Notes: generated from the letters alone by a model not told the origin. A DNA stretch of 64,000 bases from Prorocentrum cordatum (GCA_963575745.1 CAUYUJ010014628.1:198501-262500), one strand, 5' to 3'; shown: positions 20,638 to 30,480, counted from the stretch's first letter. Translations and numbers: made by a program.

Positions 20638-20795
20638 GATGCGCGGCAAGGATACAGGGGCCCTGGAGGGCCATGTCAACGAACTTCGAACGAGCTTGGC
20701 AAACGCAAGTGGCCCAAGGATGGACCGAGGAGGCAAGGATGCAAGGGTACCCTTGGGAAGGTTGCCCATCCTAACTATGCGTGTTGACTGTAGAA
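20638..20795 (+). repeat. Family O repeat, copy O1
   Basis: Shares GGACCGAGGAGGCA and flanking order with 59680-59838. Confidence 0.5.
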
Positions 20796-20814
20796 GGGGA
20801 GATGATGAGACAAA

Positions 20815-21001
20815 TGAAGGGGCCCTGGGACACACACACACACAGACAGACACACACACACACAAATAAATACACACAAATACAAGTATTCCCTATATGT
20901 CCCCATACTTTCTGGGTTTATGTCTTCCCCCCACTTCCCATATTTTCCCATATTTTCTATGGAATTTACGATTAAATGTGTCTGTGCTTTTTCCCTCCTG
21001 A
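20815..21001 (+). mobile_element. Family B short element, copy B-b
   Basis: TGAAGGGGCCCTGGGACACAC to TTTTTCCCTCCTGA, expanded by an (AC)n run near 20830-20870. No exact target duplication visible. Confidence 0.7.
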
Positions 21002-21019
21002 ATAGATATAGACTTTCTG

Positions 21020-21160
21020 GCGCGCCGCGCGGACTTGGATCTGCGCTGGACCCCCCGCCCTGGCACGCTGAGCGCGCCCAGGCCGGCGACGGAGGCGCCG
21101 CCGGGGGGGCCGAGCGCGGACCCAAGAAACCTGGGCGGAGCGCCACAAGTTTATGGTCTG
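21020..21160 (+). mobile_element. Family C foldback element, diverged copy
   Basis: Arms around CCGCGCGGACTTGGATCTGC and GCGGACCCAAGAAACCTGGG enclose a GC-rich loop. Confidence 0.55.
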
Positions 21161-21626
21161 GCGTGTTCTTGTTCTCCGTCCTCTTCTTCGGCTCTACTGG
21201 GAAACGTCCGCCGCGGCACCTACGGCGAGCCCTGTGCAAATGGGCAAGGGCTGCTGCAAGGTCCCTGCCCCCGTTCTTCCCGTACCGGTTTCGACCCTGC
21301 AGGCTTGCGCTTCTTCTCGGGTCGGGCGGAAGAAGGGGGGGGGGGGGAATCTGCACAAAGGGTTGGCTCCAATCAACCCCCCTTGCGTCTGGCCCCATGA
21401 TCGTCCGGCCCCAACTGGACAAGGGCTGCTGTCGGTTTTTGTTCCCGCTCTTTCCGCACTCACTTCGATCGTACATGGGGGGCAGAAATGTACCGATACC
21501 CGATACCGCTATACTCCCTGGACCCAGCACGGGGTGCGCTCTGCTCAGGATCTCGAGGAGTATTTGGCCCTAGCGGAGAGGGACGCGTAGCAGCATCGGT
21601 ACCTTGATCCGTTCCCTGAGTGATGA
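21161..21626. other. No gene seen; unclassified sequence between family C and family B
   Basis: GC-rich sequence with a G-run near 21337-21349. No motif recognised. Confidence 0.3.
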
Positions 21627-21631
21627 CAATC

Positions 21632-21794
21632 TGAAGGGGCCCCAGGACACACAAATAAATACACACAAATAAACATATTCCCCATATTTTCCTATATTTT
21701 CTGGGTTTCTGTCTTCCCAACCACTTCCCATATTTTCCTATATTTTCTGGGGAATCGAGGATTAATTGTGTCTGTGTGTTTCTTTTCCTCCTGA
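21632..21794 (+). mobile_element. Family B short element, copy B-c, with 5-bp target duplication
   Basis: Starts TGAAGGGGCC, ends CCTCCTGA. CAATC lies directly on both sides (21627-21631 and 21795-21799). The body is AT-rich with repeated CATATTTTCCTATATTTTC. No ORF. Confidence 0.8.
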
Positions 21795-21833
21795 CAATCA
21801 TCCGACAACATCTGCATCAGCCTCAGTGGTCGG

Positions 21834-21950
21834 AGGTCCGCGCGGATTTCCATGGATCGGCGCTGGAAGCCCCTCCCTGCCAGGAGCGGCGCCGAAGGCA
21901 CCGCCAGGGGGGCCCAGCGCCGACCCAAGAAATCCGCGCGGAGCTCCGAC
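21834..21950 (+). mobile_element. Family C foldback element
   Basis: Near-symmetric arms: GGTCCGCGCGGATTTC...GATCGGCGCTGG and CCAGCGCCGACCCAAGAAATCCGCGCGGAGC. The loop is GC-rich. Confidence 0.75.
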
Positions 21951-21962
21951 AAATTATGATTA

Positions 21963-22127
21963 CACCCTGCGAAATGCTTAAGAATTCATGGGTTAAGAAA
22001 TTCATAGTCTCAGAATTTGAATAAACATCCAGAATGTCTATTCAAATCTTAGGATCTACATTGAAACATTAAGAATAATCGAGACTCTGGCCGAAAACTT
22101 ACGTTTTCTTAAGCATCGCCCAGGGTG
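21963..22127 (+). mobile_element. Family I element, TA-flanked, 165 bp
   Basis: Inverted ends CACCCTGCGAAATGCTTAAG and CTTAAGCATCGCCCAGGGTG, flanked by TA on both sides as in Tc1/mariner-type MITEs. The 12 bases to its left plus the 8 to its right equal the uninterrupted 20-mer AAATTATGATTATACCGCTG at 22320-22339. Confidence 0.75.
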
Positions 22128-22135
22128 TACCGCTG

Positions 22136-22314
22136 TTGGGGGCAGCCGGGGGGACCAACCACGAGCGCGCAGGACGCTACTACCGCATCGCGTGCGGCGG
22201 TCGGGGGACCCCATCGGGCCCGCACCAAGGTCACTCCGGCGACGGGTCATTCTCACGTGTAGTCGAACTTGGCACGCTCGAGACCGGGACGGGCAACACG
22301 GGCACAATGCCAAG
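22136..22314 (+). repeat. 179-bp duplicated segment, copy P2
   Basis: Copy of 20376-20554. It sits between the two copies of the 20-mer AAATTATGATTATACCGCTG, the left of which is split by element I. P2 may therefore be an insertion with a 20-bp target duplication. Confidence 0.8.
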
Positions 22315-22339
22315 ATGCAAAATTATGATTATACCGCTG

Positions 22340-22620
22340 CCTCACTCCCAAATGGGGGACCGCACCGAATCGCCGATGCATTGCTGATACATCGGCTATG
22401 CATCGGCGGCTTCAGCGATGTCGGCGTGGAGAAACTCGGGCACCGCGTCACGAACCTCCGACCACCCCATCTACTCCTCCTCGGACCATACCTTCTTTGG
22501 AGATCTGCGCCTGTTCGCCCTTTCGGTCGGTTTCCACTCTGGGTCCGTTTTCGATCGTCCCGGCCCGATAAAGATCTTGGTCTGACAATCCCCAAATAAT
22601 CCTGGCTGGCCTCGACAGGC
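22340..22620. repeat. GATGCATCGGC repeats and unclassified sequence
   Basis: Short dispersed units such as CGATGCATTGC and CTATGCATCGGC (22367-22405), also at 25450-25515, 45405-45450 and 59205-59250. Nothing recognised in 22410-22620. Confidence 0.45.
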
Positions 22621-22743
22621 CCTCCCTCCTCCTCCTCCTCCTCCTCCTCCTCCTCCTCCTCCTCCTCCTCCTCGTCCTCCTCCTCCTCCTCCTCCTCCTC
22701 CTCCTCCTCCTCCTCCTCTTGCTCCTCCTCCTCCTCCGCCTCC
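22621..22743 (+). repeat. (TCC)n microsatellite
   Basis: Almost pure CTC repeat of about 120 bp. Confidence 0.95.
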
Positions 22744-22971
22744 TAGTCCAAGTTGCCCTCAACATGCCCCCGGAGTAGTCCAGGGCGGTCTCACCACCTC
22801 AACCCCAGGGCGCGCAGCGCCCCTGGGGCGCAGCTGGGGTGTCGAGACCACCCCAGGCCACTCGATGGGGGCCTGTTGAGGCCAACTCGGACTGCTCGGG
22901 GCGGCTCTCTGCGCGCAACTCGAAGCCTTAGCCCGTGATCGAACGAAGACTGACATGAGCAGAAAAACTCG

Positions 22972-23112
22972 GAGGTCCGCTCGCATTTCTCGGATCGGCG
23001 CTGGACCCCCCTCCCTGGCGCGCAGAGCGCGCCAGGGGCGGCGCCAGGGGCGGCGCCAGAGGCGCCGCCAGGGTGGTCCAGCGCCAACCCGAGAAATTCG
23101 CGCGGACCACCG
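22972..23112 (+). mobile_element. Family C foldback element
   Basis: Arms GGTCCGCTCGCATTTCTC and GAGAAATTCGCGCGGACC. The loop carries tandem GGGGCGGCGCCA units. Confidence 0.75.
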
Positions 23113-24330
23113 AGTCTTTATGCTTCTGCCATTCTTCGTTCCCCCACCAGTGCCCCGCCCCCCCTCCCCCCCGTGGCCGAGGCCGCCCCCGGGGCTCCCC
23201 CCCCCCGGTCCCCTACCAATGGCTCGGGGATGGGCAGACCCCACTTTAGTAAAACGTGGTTTAGCGAAAACGACCTGAGGCCCAAACCTGGCGGGCGCAA
23301 GCCTGGAACAGAACGGCCGCGGCGCCCTCTCGAGAACCGACAACCTGGACAATTCACTGATCGACGTGTCGCTGGTGGGGGTTCTGTCCAACCCCGAATG
23401 GCCGCCCCCGATACCTCCGTCTCTCCGCTCCTCCGGGAGCCCCCCCCGCCGCAGGCAGCCGCCCAGCGCCGCGCAGGCCGCGGCGCCGCCGGCCGCGGCG
23501 GCGGCCGGCGCGGGGGCGAAGCAGGCCAGGGGCAGCGACGAGGAGCCGCAGGAGGCCGCCGCGTGCGGGTGCGGCCAGGTGGAGGCGCGCGAGGGCGTGC
23601 CGGGCCCCTGCGGGGGGAGGTGGGGGGGGGCAGGAGCGAGGATCGGGGCGGAGGGGGAAATCGATGATCGAGGAGGCCGAGGAACTCGATGAGCCTTCAG
23701 CAGCTTTGTTCTCGGAGCGAATGCTTTTTGGTCCCCTCACATGTATGTCTCGGCGTGGGAGCTTCTGTTCCTTTCACCTCTCGCTTCGGGGGTGGACAGG
23801 ACCACCTTTCGCAAGACAGCGTTTACTGCAAACGCCCCGGGGACCACACCACGCTGGCGCAGGCCTGCAAAACTGCGGCCGCAGCACAATCTCGAGAGGG
23901 AAAAAAAGGACAGGACATCAATCGACTTGGCAGGGTTGGGGTTCATAAAGGCCTCCTCCATGGGGTCCGAGTAGATGGGGTCGGAGAATCCCACCAGCCT
24001 TCTGGGCGTAGGTGGTCTGGGGCGTTTCCTCTTCCAACCTCCTCCCCTTCGGGGAGGAATTTAATCACCTTTCCCTATTAATAAACACCCCCTCCCCCAG
24101 GCGACTGGGGGCCAACCCGGGTCCATGCCGACACCCCCCCACCATCCCTCGTAAAAAACCATACAAAACACACTTTGCCTCCAAATTCGGAACATGCGCA
24201 GCCAACCCGATGCGCCCCCACCCCCCCCCACCATCCCTGTCAAAAAACAATACAGAATACACTTGGCGGCGGCGGCGGCTGCGGCGGCGACGGCGGGGGC
24301 GGGGGCGGCGGCGGCGGCGGCGGCGCCGAT
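23113..24330. other. Intergenic, no gene supported
   Basis: GC-rich to 23680, then mixed sequence. A frame at about 23350-23690 (plus) begins in a coding-like way but becomes Ala/Gly low complexity. Several C-runs and a GGC run at 24265-24325. Nothing recognised. Confidence 0.35.
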
Positions 24331-24476
24331 CAGAGGACGATCAGAGGACGGCACGGTCGGGATCTCGTGGCTCGAGGTTCGAGGTTCGAGGTTTTCGGGC
24401 GTGATCATTGGCTTTCGGCGGCGTTCCAGCCTCGGGGTGCTCTCCGTCAGCTGCGCCTCGTCGAGGGCGTTCCGAG
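24331..24476 (+). repeat. Family H repeat, copy H1
   Basis: Landmarks CTCGAGGTTCGAGGTTCGAG, CGGCGTTCCAGCC and CAGCTGCGCCTCGTCGAG. A near-exact reverse copy lies at 26035-26180; diverged copies lie at 37896-38015, 40245-40335 and 46200-46345. Confidence 0.75.
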
Positions 24477-25075
24477 ATGCCCTCCAAGTCGGCTCCAAGA
24501 GGGCCTCCCAAGATGCCCTCCAAGATGACTCAAGATAGCGCAAGATGCCTCACTATGGTTCACAACATTTTCCAAAAGGCCCCAATGACGTTCAAAGACG
24601 GCTTCAAGAGGCTTCCGAGACTTCCAAGGAAGCCCCCAAGAGGCCAACCTCCTTCCCACACCTAGGAGCATCAGTGGCTGTTGCTTTCTCGCCTCTTCGC
24701 TTCCGATGGCCATCCGAGGCTCCAGGGTAGCCTAAGAGGGCCTCGACAGTGGCCCCAAGTCGGCGCCAAGAGCGCCCAAGAGCGCCCCAAGAGGCGAACT
24801 GAGATGCTAACGAGTGGCAAGGCTAATTGCCCCCCCCCTTCTTCGGTCGATGGCCTCCGAGATAGCCCCACGAGGCGCTGAGGTGGCCCCAATATGCCGC
24901 CATGGGGCCCCCCAAATGCCCCCCAGAGGCTGCCAAGAGGTTCCAGAAGGCTCCCCTGGAACATCCAAACTGTCCCACAAGACCCCTGAGACCGCCAAGA
25001 GGCCCCCTAAGACGCCCCAGGGGGCTTCCAAGCAGCTCCCAAGAGGCACCCCAAAAGACTCCGAGAGGCCTCTGG
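24474..25075 (+). repeat. Degenerate CCCAAGAGGCC minisatellite (copy 2, 600 bp)
   Basis: Irregular 10-13 bp units of CCAAGAGG, CCAAGATG and CCCCAAGAC type over the whole stretch, with one CT-poor break at 24540-24590. Translations in most frames are repetitive (PKxPQEA or LGGLLG type). Confidence 0.75.
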
Positions 25076-25094
25076 CCCTTCTTCCTGCCCTCTC

Positions 25095-25408
25095 CTCGCC
25101 TTCCTGTTCCTCCTCCGCCTCCTCCTCCTGCTCCTCCTCCTCCCTCATCCTCCCTCCTCCCTCCTCCCCCTTCCGTCACCATATTAGTATCCTCCTCTTC
25201 CTGCTCTACTTCCTCCTCCTCCTTATCATCCTCCTCTTTCTCTCTCCCCATCCTCCTCTTCCTTCTTCTCCTCCTCCCTCCTCCTCCTCCTCCGCCCTCC
25301 TCCTGCTCCTCTTCTTCTTCTCCTCCTCCACAACTCCTCCTCCTCCTCCTCCTCCTCCTCCTCCTCCTCCTCCTCCTCCTCCTCCTCCTCCTCCATTCTC
25401 CTTTTCGT
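25095..25408 (+). repeat. (CCT)n microsatellite
   Basis: Imperfect to about 25325, then nearly pure CTC repeats. Confidence 0.9.
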
Positions 25409-25589
25409 AGGGTATATGACGGTTTCCCCCGCCCTGGGTTCTACTTGCACAGCATCGCCGATGCATCGCCGATGCGTCGGCGGCGGATCGGCGGCGTCGG
25501 ATCGACGATGCATCCGAGAAATGCGGCGCGAACTCCCGTGCGCATCCACTCTGGCGCCGTCGACACGCTATGCGTTGCGAACGGATAAT

Positions 25590-25825
25590 TGAGCAGAGAC
25601 CGACCGTCCCGGCATTCCTATTGGCCTACTTCGAAATGTTCATATCACCCCGAATTGTTAAAATAACAAAAGCAATGCTCTTAAAACGAAAGCCCGATGA
25701 CTTAAACCAGAACAGTCTCAGCCAGAAATGCTCTAAGAACATAGCGTGCACGCCTCAAAAGGTTCTTCGAACATTCTTTGGTGGGTCTATAGGGAAGCGA
25801 GGACGCGTCGCCACTGCTTGAGATA
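25590..25825 (+). mobile_element. Family G foldback element, copy G1 (uninterrupted)
   Basis: Left end TTGAGCAGAGACCGACCGTCC and right end GTCGCCACTGCTTGAG are imperfect inverted repeats (about 40 bp with gaps). It serves as the uninterrupted reference for G2 (39363-39798), where F2 is inserted. Confidence 0.7.
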
Positions 25826-26034
25826 AGGTGTCGCTCCGCTCAATGGGGATGGAGGCTGGGGAAGGCTCGGGATCTTTACGGCTGGGGACCGGGACATGGA
25901 CATCGTGTCGCGCGAAGGCGTGCTGGGCCAAAACCCGTGCCGCGGCACGCCAACCACAAGACTCACCGTACCCCCTGGCTGTTTTCGGGCCCCGAGTCGG
26001 AACTCCCGCGGCCGTTCGGGACGAGCCGGGCACC
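25826..26034 (+). repeat. Right flank shared by G1 and G2
   Basis: GTGTCGCTCCGC...CATCGTGTCGCGCGAAGGCG...CACCGTACCCC is shared with 39799-39950 and 40179-40245. It is the empty-site reference for the (AGG)n insertion at 39951. Confidence 0.75.
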
Positions 26035-26180
26035 CTCGGAACGCCCTCGACGAGGCGCAGCTGACGGAGAGCACCCCGAGGCTGGAACGCCGCCGAAAGC
26101 CAATGATCACGCCCGAAAACCTCGAACCTCGAACCTCGAGCCACGAGATCCCGACCGTGCCGTCCTCTGATCGTTCTTCC
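26035..26180 (-). repeat. Family H repeat, copy H2 (inverted to H1)
   Basis: Reverse complement of 24331-24476 with few differences, 1.6 kb away. The pair could form a long stem. Confidence 0.8.
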
Positions 26181-26199
26181 CTTTCGGCCCGACCTCCGA

Positions 26200-26416
26200 C
26201 CGTCCTCCTCCTCGTCCTCCTCCAACTCCTCCTCCACCTCCTCCTCCTGCTCTTCCTCCTGCTCCTCTTGCTCCTCCTCCACCTCCTCCTCCACCTCCTC
26301 CTCCTGCTCCCAGTCCTCCTCCTCCTCCTCCTCCTCCTCCTCCTCCTTTTCCTCCCCCTCCTCCTCCACCTCCTCCTCCTCCTCCTCCTCCTCCTCCTCC
26401 TCCTCCTCCTCCTCTC
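26200..26416 (+). repeat. (TCC)n microsatellite
   Basis: CTC repeats with scattered CTG and CAC units, flanked by ACCGTC on both sides. Confidence 0.9.
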
Positions 26417-26509
26417 CCCACCGTCGTGTGCGGGCGGCGGGCGGGCCTCGCCGGTGCAAGCCCGCTTGCTGCCCACCCTGCTGCCATCCCTGCTGTGCCT
26501 GGTGGGAGG

Positions 26510-26697
26510 CAGGAGGAGGAGGAGGAGGAGGAGGAGGAGGAAGAGGAGGACCAGGAGGAGGAGAGGGAGGAGGAGGAGGAGGAGAGGAAGGAGGAGGAGG
26601 AAAAGGAGGGATGTAGGAGGAGGCGGAGGAGGAGGAGAGGGAGGAGCAGGTGGAGCAGGAGGAGGATGAGGATGAGGAGGAGGAGGAGGAGGCTGCA
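26510..26697 (+). repeat. (AGG)n microsatellite
   Basis: Imperfect GGA repeats. With the preceding TCC tract it forms an inverted pair of triplet tracts about 95 bp apart. Confidence 0.9.
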
Positions 26698-26913
26698 GGC
26701 CCTGGAGGCTTCCTTGCGTGATGAGGGCGGCGGGTGGCATCCATGGGCGGGCCACGGTTGGTGTTCCAGCGGCTTCCAGACCCGGGCTTACGTATCCATT
26801 GCTCACGGTGCCCTCACCGTAGGGCCTTGGGGGTAAACTCTAGGAAGAAGCCGAATAACAATCAGCATGCGTTTTCTAACCAGCGTAGACCCCGCACAAT
26901 GTGCTTGCTTCTA

Positions 26914-27053
26914 GCAATCTATGCTGTGCAATCTATGTTGCGCAATCTTCGTGGGGCAATCTATGTGGTGCAATATATGTGGTGCAATCGAGCTGGTGCA
27001 ATCTGTTTTGTGCAATATTTGTGGTGCAATCTATGTGGTGCGATCGTTGCAGG
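26914..27053 (+). repeat. 14-bp tandem repeat, GCAATCTATGTGGT
   Basis: Ten consecutive 14-bp units, each starting GCAAT (the last GCGAT), with 0-6 differences from the consensus. Confidence 0.9.
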
Positions 27054-27059
27054 CGTCGG

Positions 27060-27190
27060 CGAGGCGGCGACGGCGATGACGTAGCCGCCAGACCGACCCG
27101 CAGGCCCGGACGACCTTCGGCGACGAGGTGGCGACGGGGCGGCGACGGCGACGACAAAGCCGCCAAGACAGACTGGCAGGCCCAGTTCCT
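27060..27190 (+). repeat. Imperfect 70-bp direct duplication
   Basis: GGCGACGGCGATGACGTAGCC...GCAGGCCC is followed by GGCGACGGCGACGACAAAGCC...GCAGGCCC. Confidence 0.6.
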
Positions 27191-27379
27191 TTGACCAAAA
27201 ATCGCTCACCCCCAAGACCGCCGAACCGCAACTGACCGCTGGCACAACTCCAGCAACATATAGTTTTCCTATCCTGCCTTTCTGCCGCGGAAGCCTGTGC
27301 CGGCATCGCTGGAGCGCACGATGGCGGCGATGGATATCTCGAAAACGCGTTTCACGTTTCCACAACACTGTTCGGGGAG

Positions 27380-27701
27380 GGGGAGAGGGGGGTAGGACCA
27401 GGAGGAGGGAGGGGGAGGAGGAGAAAGGAGGAGGAGGAGGAAGAGGAGAGAAGTAAGAAGGGAGGATGAGAATAACAAGGAGGGGGAGAACAGCATAGAG
27501 GGTGGGAGGAGGCGGCTGACGACGACGACGACGTCGACGACCCCTACCAAACTTCTAGGGCGTGAAAGGGGGAACGATTGGGGTGACCTGCTCAGGGGGG
27601 GAGCATCACCCTGGAATTGGCGATGAGCTCTCGATCGTGGACCCGAACATGCCTGGGCGGGATTGGCTACCATGCCCAGTTCGGCGACGAATGTGCGACT
27701 A
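27380..27701. other. No gene; purine-rich tract then unclassified
   Basis: AGG-rich imperfect repeats to about 27490, a (GAC)n stub at 27520-27540, then unrecognised sequence. Confidence 0.4.
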
Positions 27702-27899
27702 TCGGGGGGAAAGAAACGGGGGGATAGCAAAGGGTAGGGTAGAGAATCGGCTCACGCAGCTGATTTTCCCAGCGCACCCCGGCGCCGGGAGGCGCCCATG
27801 TGTCGAGGAATGGGCCCGGCGGCGGGGCCGAAACCAGCTGCGTGCAGCAGATTTCGTAACCCCCCCCTTTCCCGATACCCCCCTCTCGTTCGACCCGAG
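27702..27899 (+). mobile_element. Family F inverted-repeat element, copy F1 (diverged)
   Basis: Homologous to F2 (39566-39762): GGGGGGATAGCAAAGG, GCGCCGGGAGGCGCC, CCGAAACCAGCTGC. The TIRs are degenerate. Confidence 0.7.
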
Positions 27900-28081
27900 A
27901 CTGGGGGTCGACAGAATCCCATCCGAGCGTGCCCCCCCCCCCACCCGAACGTCTTTTCGCATGGGGGGACACGGGTCCTGGGCCCCCGGGGCCGTCCCCC
28001 AGGACGAGCTCTTCCTCCCGAGTCCGTGTGGGGGCCCCAGGAGCCCGAGAGCGAGGAACACCTGAGGATCCGTTTCCCTCA

Positions 28082-28085
<4 letters not shown>

Positions 28086-28117
<32 letters not shown>

Positions 28118-28137
28118 CTTAGCCAGGCCGCCAAGCG
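28086..28137 (-). mobile_element. Poly(A)-tailed, strongly truncated retroinsert with 12-bp target duplication
   Basis: On the minus strand: 20 bases (CGCTTGGCGGCCTGGCTAAG, then A32 with one G near its start), flanked by identical 12-mers TTCCCTCAGGAC at 28074-28085 and 28138-28149 (plus strand). This is the standard signature of target-primed reverse transcription. The donor transcript is unknown. Confidence 0.75.
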
Positions 28138-28174
28138 TTCCCTCAGGACCCGCTCCTCCCCCCCGAACATTGAC

Positions 28175-28311
28175 TCAGGTCGGGCCTCAGAGGAACATGG
28201 CAAATTGTCAGACCATCATCAACAAAACAACAAAAGAGCACGAACAGTCGTCCCCATACTATTTCTGCTATTCTTGAATACTCCTCCTGTAGAAGAACAT
28301 GCCCGACTTAC
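28175..28311 (+). mobile_element. Family A element, copy A3 (left arm shortened)
   Basis: TCAGGTCGGGC to GCCCGACTTAC. It lacks the usual CTACAGG part of the left arm; the right arm TTGAATACTCCTCCTGTAG is intact. Confidence 0.65.
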
Positions 28312-28617
28312 ACGTTGCCCCTGAGAGCGCGGGGGCGGAGGGCCCGCCCGCCTGGCGAGGCTGGGGCCGCAGGACTTCCTCCTGCGCGTCCCGCGTGGCG
28401 CGGGCGCTGCCTCTGGCCCGAAGGTGGGGGGACGCAGAGCTTCAGACAAGAATGCACACAGCCCGGCGCACAACAGTAGGGTGCTTGACTACAAAGGCGA
28501 CGATAAAGAAACACCATCATCACAGTTGTTGGCGTCTACATCACGTTCGCGTCGCACACAGGAAGAGGAGCGGGGGGCGAGGCTCCACGACCCTCCTCAT
28601 CCTAAGACGAAGCCACG
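28312..28617. other. No gene seen
   Basis: GC-rich, then mixed sequence. Nothing recognised. Confidence 0.3.
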
Positions 28618-28664
28618 AGGGAGGAGGGAGGAGGGAGGAGGGAGGAGGGAGGAGGGAGGAGGGT
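28618..28664 (+). repeat. GGGAGGA tandem repeat
   Basis: Six units of GGAGGGA. Confidence 0.85.
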
Positions 28665-28671
28665 AAGCTCG

Positions 28672-28830
28672 GGTGAGGATACATAGAGAATCTCTGAGAT
28701 CCCGCGGCTCTGGAACATGTCTCGGGCGTCACGGGAGGCCTTCTCAGAACGTTCCCGAACGCTCTGAGAGCGTTCGGGACAGCTCTGGAACGGCTTTGTC
28801 CTCGTCCTGGCCCCGTCCGACATCCTCCTC
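28672..28830 (+). repeat. Family M repeat, copy M2
   Basis: See M1 (20051-20200). This copy also contains the palindrome GAACGCTCTGAGAGCGTTC. Confidence 0.55.
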
Positions 28831-28925
28831 CTCCTGCCGTTCAGTTCTCGGCTTCTAGAACTACCTGGCACTCCGTGCCTCAGCGAGGAGTCAGTGAACG
28901 ATCTGAGCGGGCGGGCGCACTAGAG

Positions 28926-29136
28926 TTAGGTCGGGCATGCCCCTCTACAGGCGGATTTTGGACGACACATTTTAAATTCCCCAAAACGTATGCAACCGAT
29001 GCCCCAAAATATTGTCCCCAGACTTACCTCTATTTTTGTTTTTTTTTGTTTCTCTCTCTCTCTCTCTATCTCTCTCGTTTTTTGTTTAAAAAAGAACTAT
29101 GTTTGAATATTCCTTAGAGGGACAGGCCCGACTTAA
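28926..29136 (+). mobile_element. Family A element, copy A4, expanded by T and CT runs
   Basis: TTAGGTCGGGC to GCCCGACTTAA. Flanks CACTAGAG and CACTGTAG match in 6 of 8 positions, as expected for a decayed 8-bp duplication. Confidence 0.75.
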
Positions 29137-29499
29137 CACTGTAGAGGCGCCTCGCACCCTCTCAGAGCTCAGTGCAGAGGCCCCTCCCAGTGATCGTCGC
29201 ACTCCCACTGTAAGTGGGAGCGGCGCGCCTCTCCAAGGGGAAGCCTCGCGCCAAAGGGTGCCCGCGTGGGCGCAGAAGCGAGCGGCCATGCTCGGCCATG
29301 GGGTTGGCATTCCTCCTGCTCCGGTCGTTGGCCCTGCCGTCGTCTGGGGGAGAAGGGAGGGCTGAACCGCGCGCGCTCCCATGCCCACTGAGGAATGAGC
29401 ATGCAGATGCGAACCGGAAGTGTCTGGCTGCGATGTGCTGTGTACCAAACTGGGGGCCCTTTCCCCACGTCCGTGCCTCGGTGCGGATCGTTAGCGCGC
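29137..29499. other. No gene seen
   Basis: GC-rich, unclassified sequence. Confidence 0.3.
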
Positions 29500-29745
29500 G
29501 TCGTCGTCGTCGTCGTCGTCGTCCTCGTCGTCGTCCTCGTCGTCGTCGTCGTCCTCGTCGTCGTCCTCGTCCACGTCGTCGTCGTCGTTCTCGTCGTCGT
29601 CCTCGTTGTCGATCTCGTCGGTCTCGTCGTCGTCGCCGCTGGCGCCGTCGTCGTCGTCGTCGTCGGCGTCGTCCTCGTCCTTGTCGTCGTCGTCGTCAGC
29701 GGCGGTGGCGGCGTCGTCGTCGTCGGCATCGTCATGGTCGTGGTG
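29500..29745 (+). repeat. (GTC)n microsatellite
   Basis: CGT/GTC triplets with scattered CTC. Confidence 0.9.
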
Positions 29746-29844
29746 TGTTCATCTGCTCGGGACCTGTTTCTCTTCCAGCACCACCCGCTCCTCTGTCACA
29801 TTAGAGGGTTACATAAGCATCGAGGCTGTTGCGCTCATCACCCG

Positions 29845-29915
29845 CTCCTCCTCCTCGTCCTCCTCCTCCTTCTCCTCCTCCTCCTCCTCCTCTTCCTCCT
29901 CCTCCTCATCCTCGT
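29845..29915 (+). repeat. (CTC)n microsatellite
   Basis: About 70 bp of CTC repeats. Confidence 0.9.
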
Positions 29916-30027
29916 TCACATTCCCAACTTTGTGGGGTTTTCGAATGGACCGCGTTTTTGGGGGGGGCAGGCTCGGAGATTGATACGACGGGGGGGGCGC
30001 CCATTTCGACAGGGGTGAATCCGACTC

Positions 30028-30226
30028 TGGGCGGCGGGCGGGGGGGGGGGAAGTGAGAAGGAGAAAGCCTGCTCAGAAGGTTCGGAAGTCCCCCGGCCTT
30101 CTGAGAAGTTTTCTAATCCTTCCCTGAAGACATTAAATAACTTCTCAGAAGGCGCGAGGGCTTCTGAGAAGTCCTTCTGCCTTCTGAGAAGGCCTTCTCA
30201 TTCTCACTTCCCCCCCCGCTCGCCGC
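30028..30226 (-). mobile_element. Family K foldback element, copy K2
   Basis: Inverted ends of about 40 bp around GGCGGCGGGCGGGGGGGG / AAGTGAGAA; the body is built from CCTTCTGAGAAGG palindromes. Reverse orientation to K1. Confidence 0.7.
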
Positions 30227-30343
30227 CGAGAATAGCCCCCCTGGGGGCGCATCCCCAGAATTACCCCCCTCCGAGCGGCCTCATTTTTCGGGCGGACCTC
30301 CAGGATTGGGGGCGAGGTATCGCCTGCGATCCTCCTTCTCATC

Positions 30344-30480
30344 TTTGGTCGGGCATGTCCCCTCCTGCAGGCAGATTTTGGATGGAACATGCAATCGTCA
30401 ATCATAGTCGAACATTCCTCTCCAGACTATTTTAGACTATTCTTGAATATTCCTCCTGCAGAGGGACATGCCCGACCTCC
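30344..30480 (+). mobile_element. Family A element, copy A5
   Basis: TTTGGTCGGGCATGTCC to GGGACATGCCCGACC; 137 bp, internally deleted. No target duplication visible. Confidence 0.75.
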
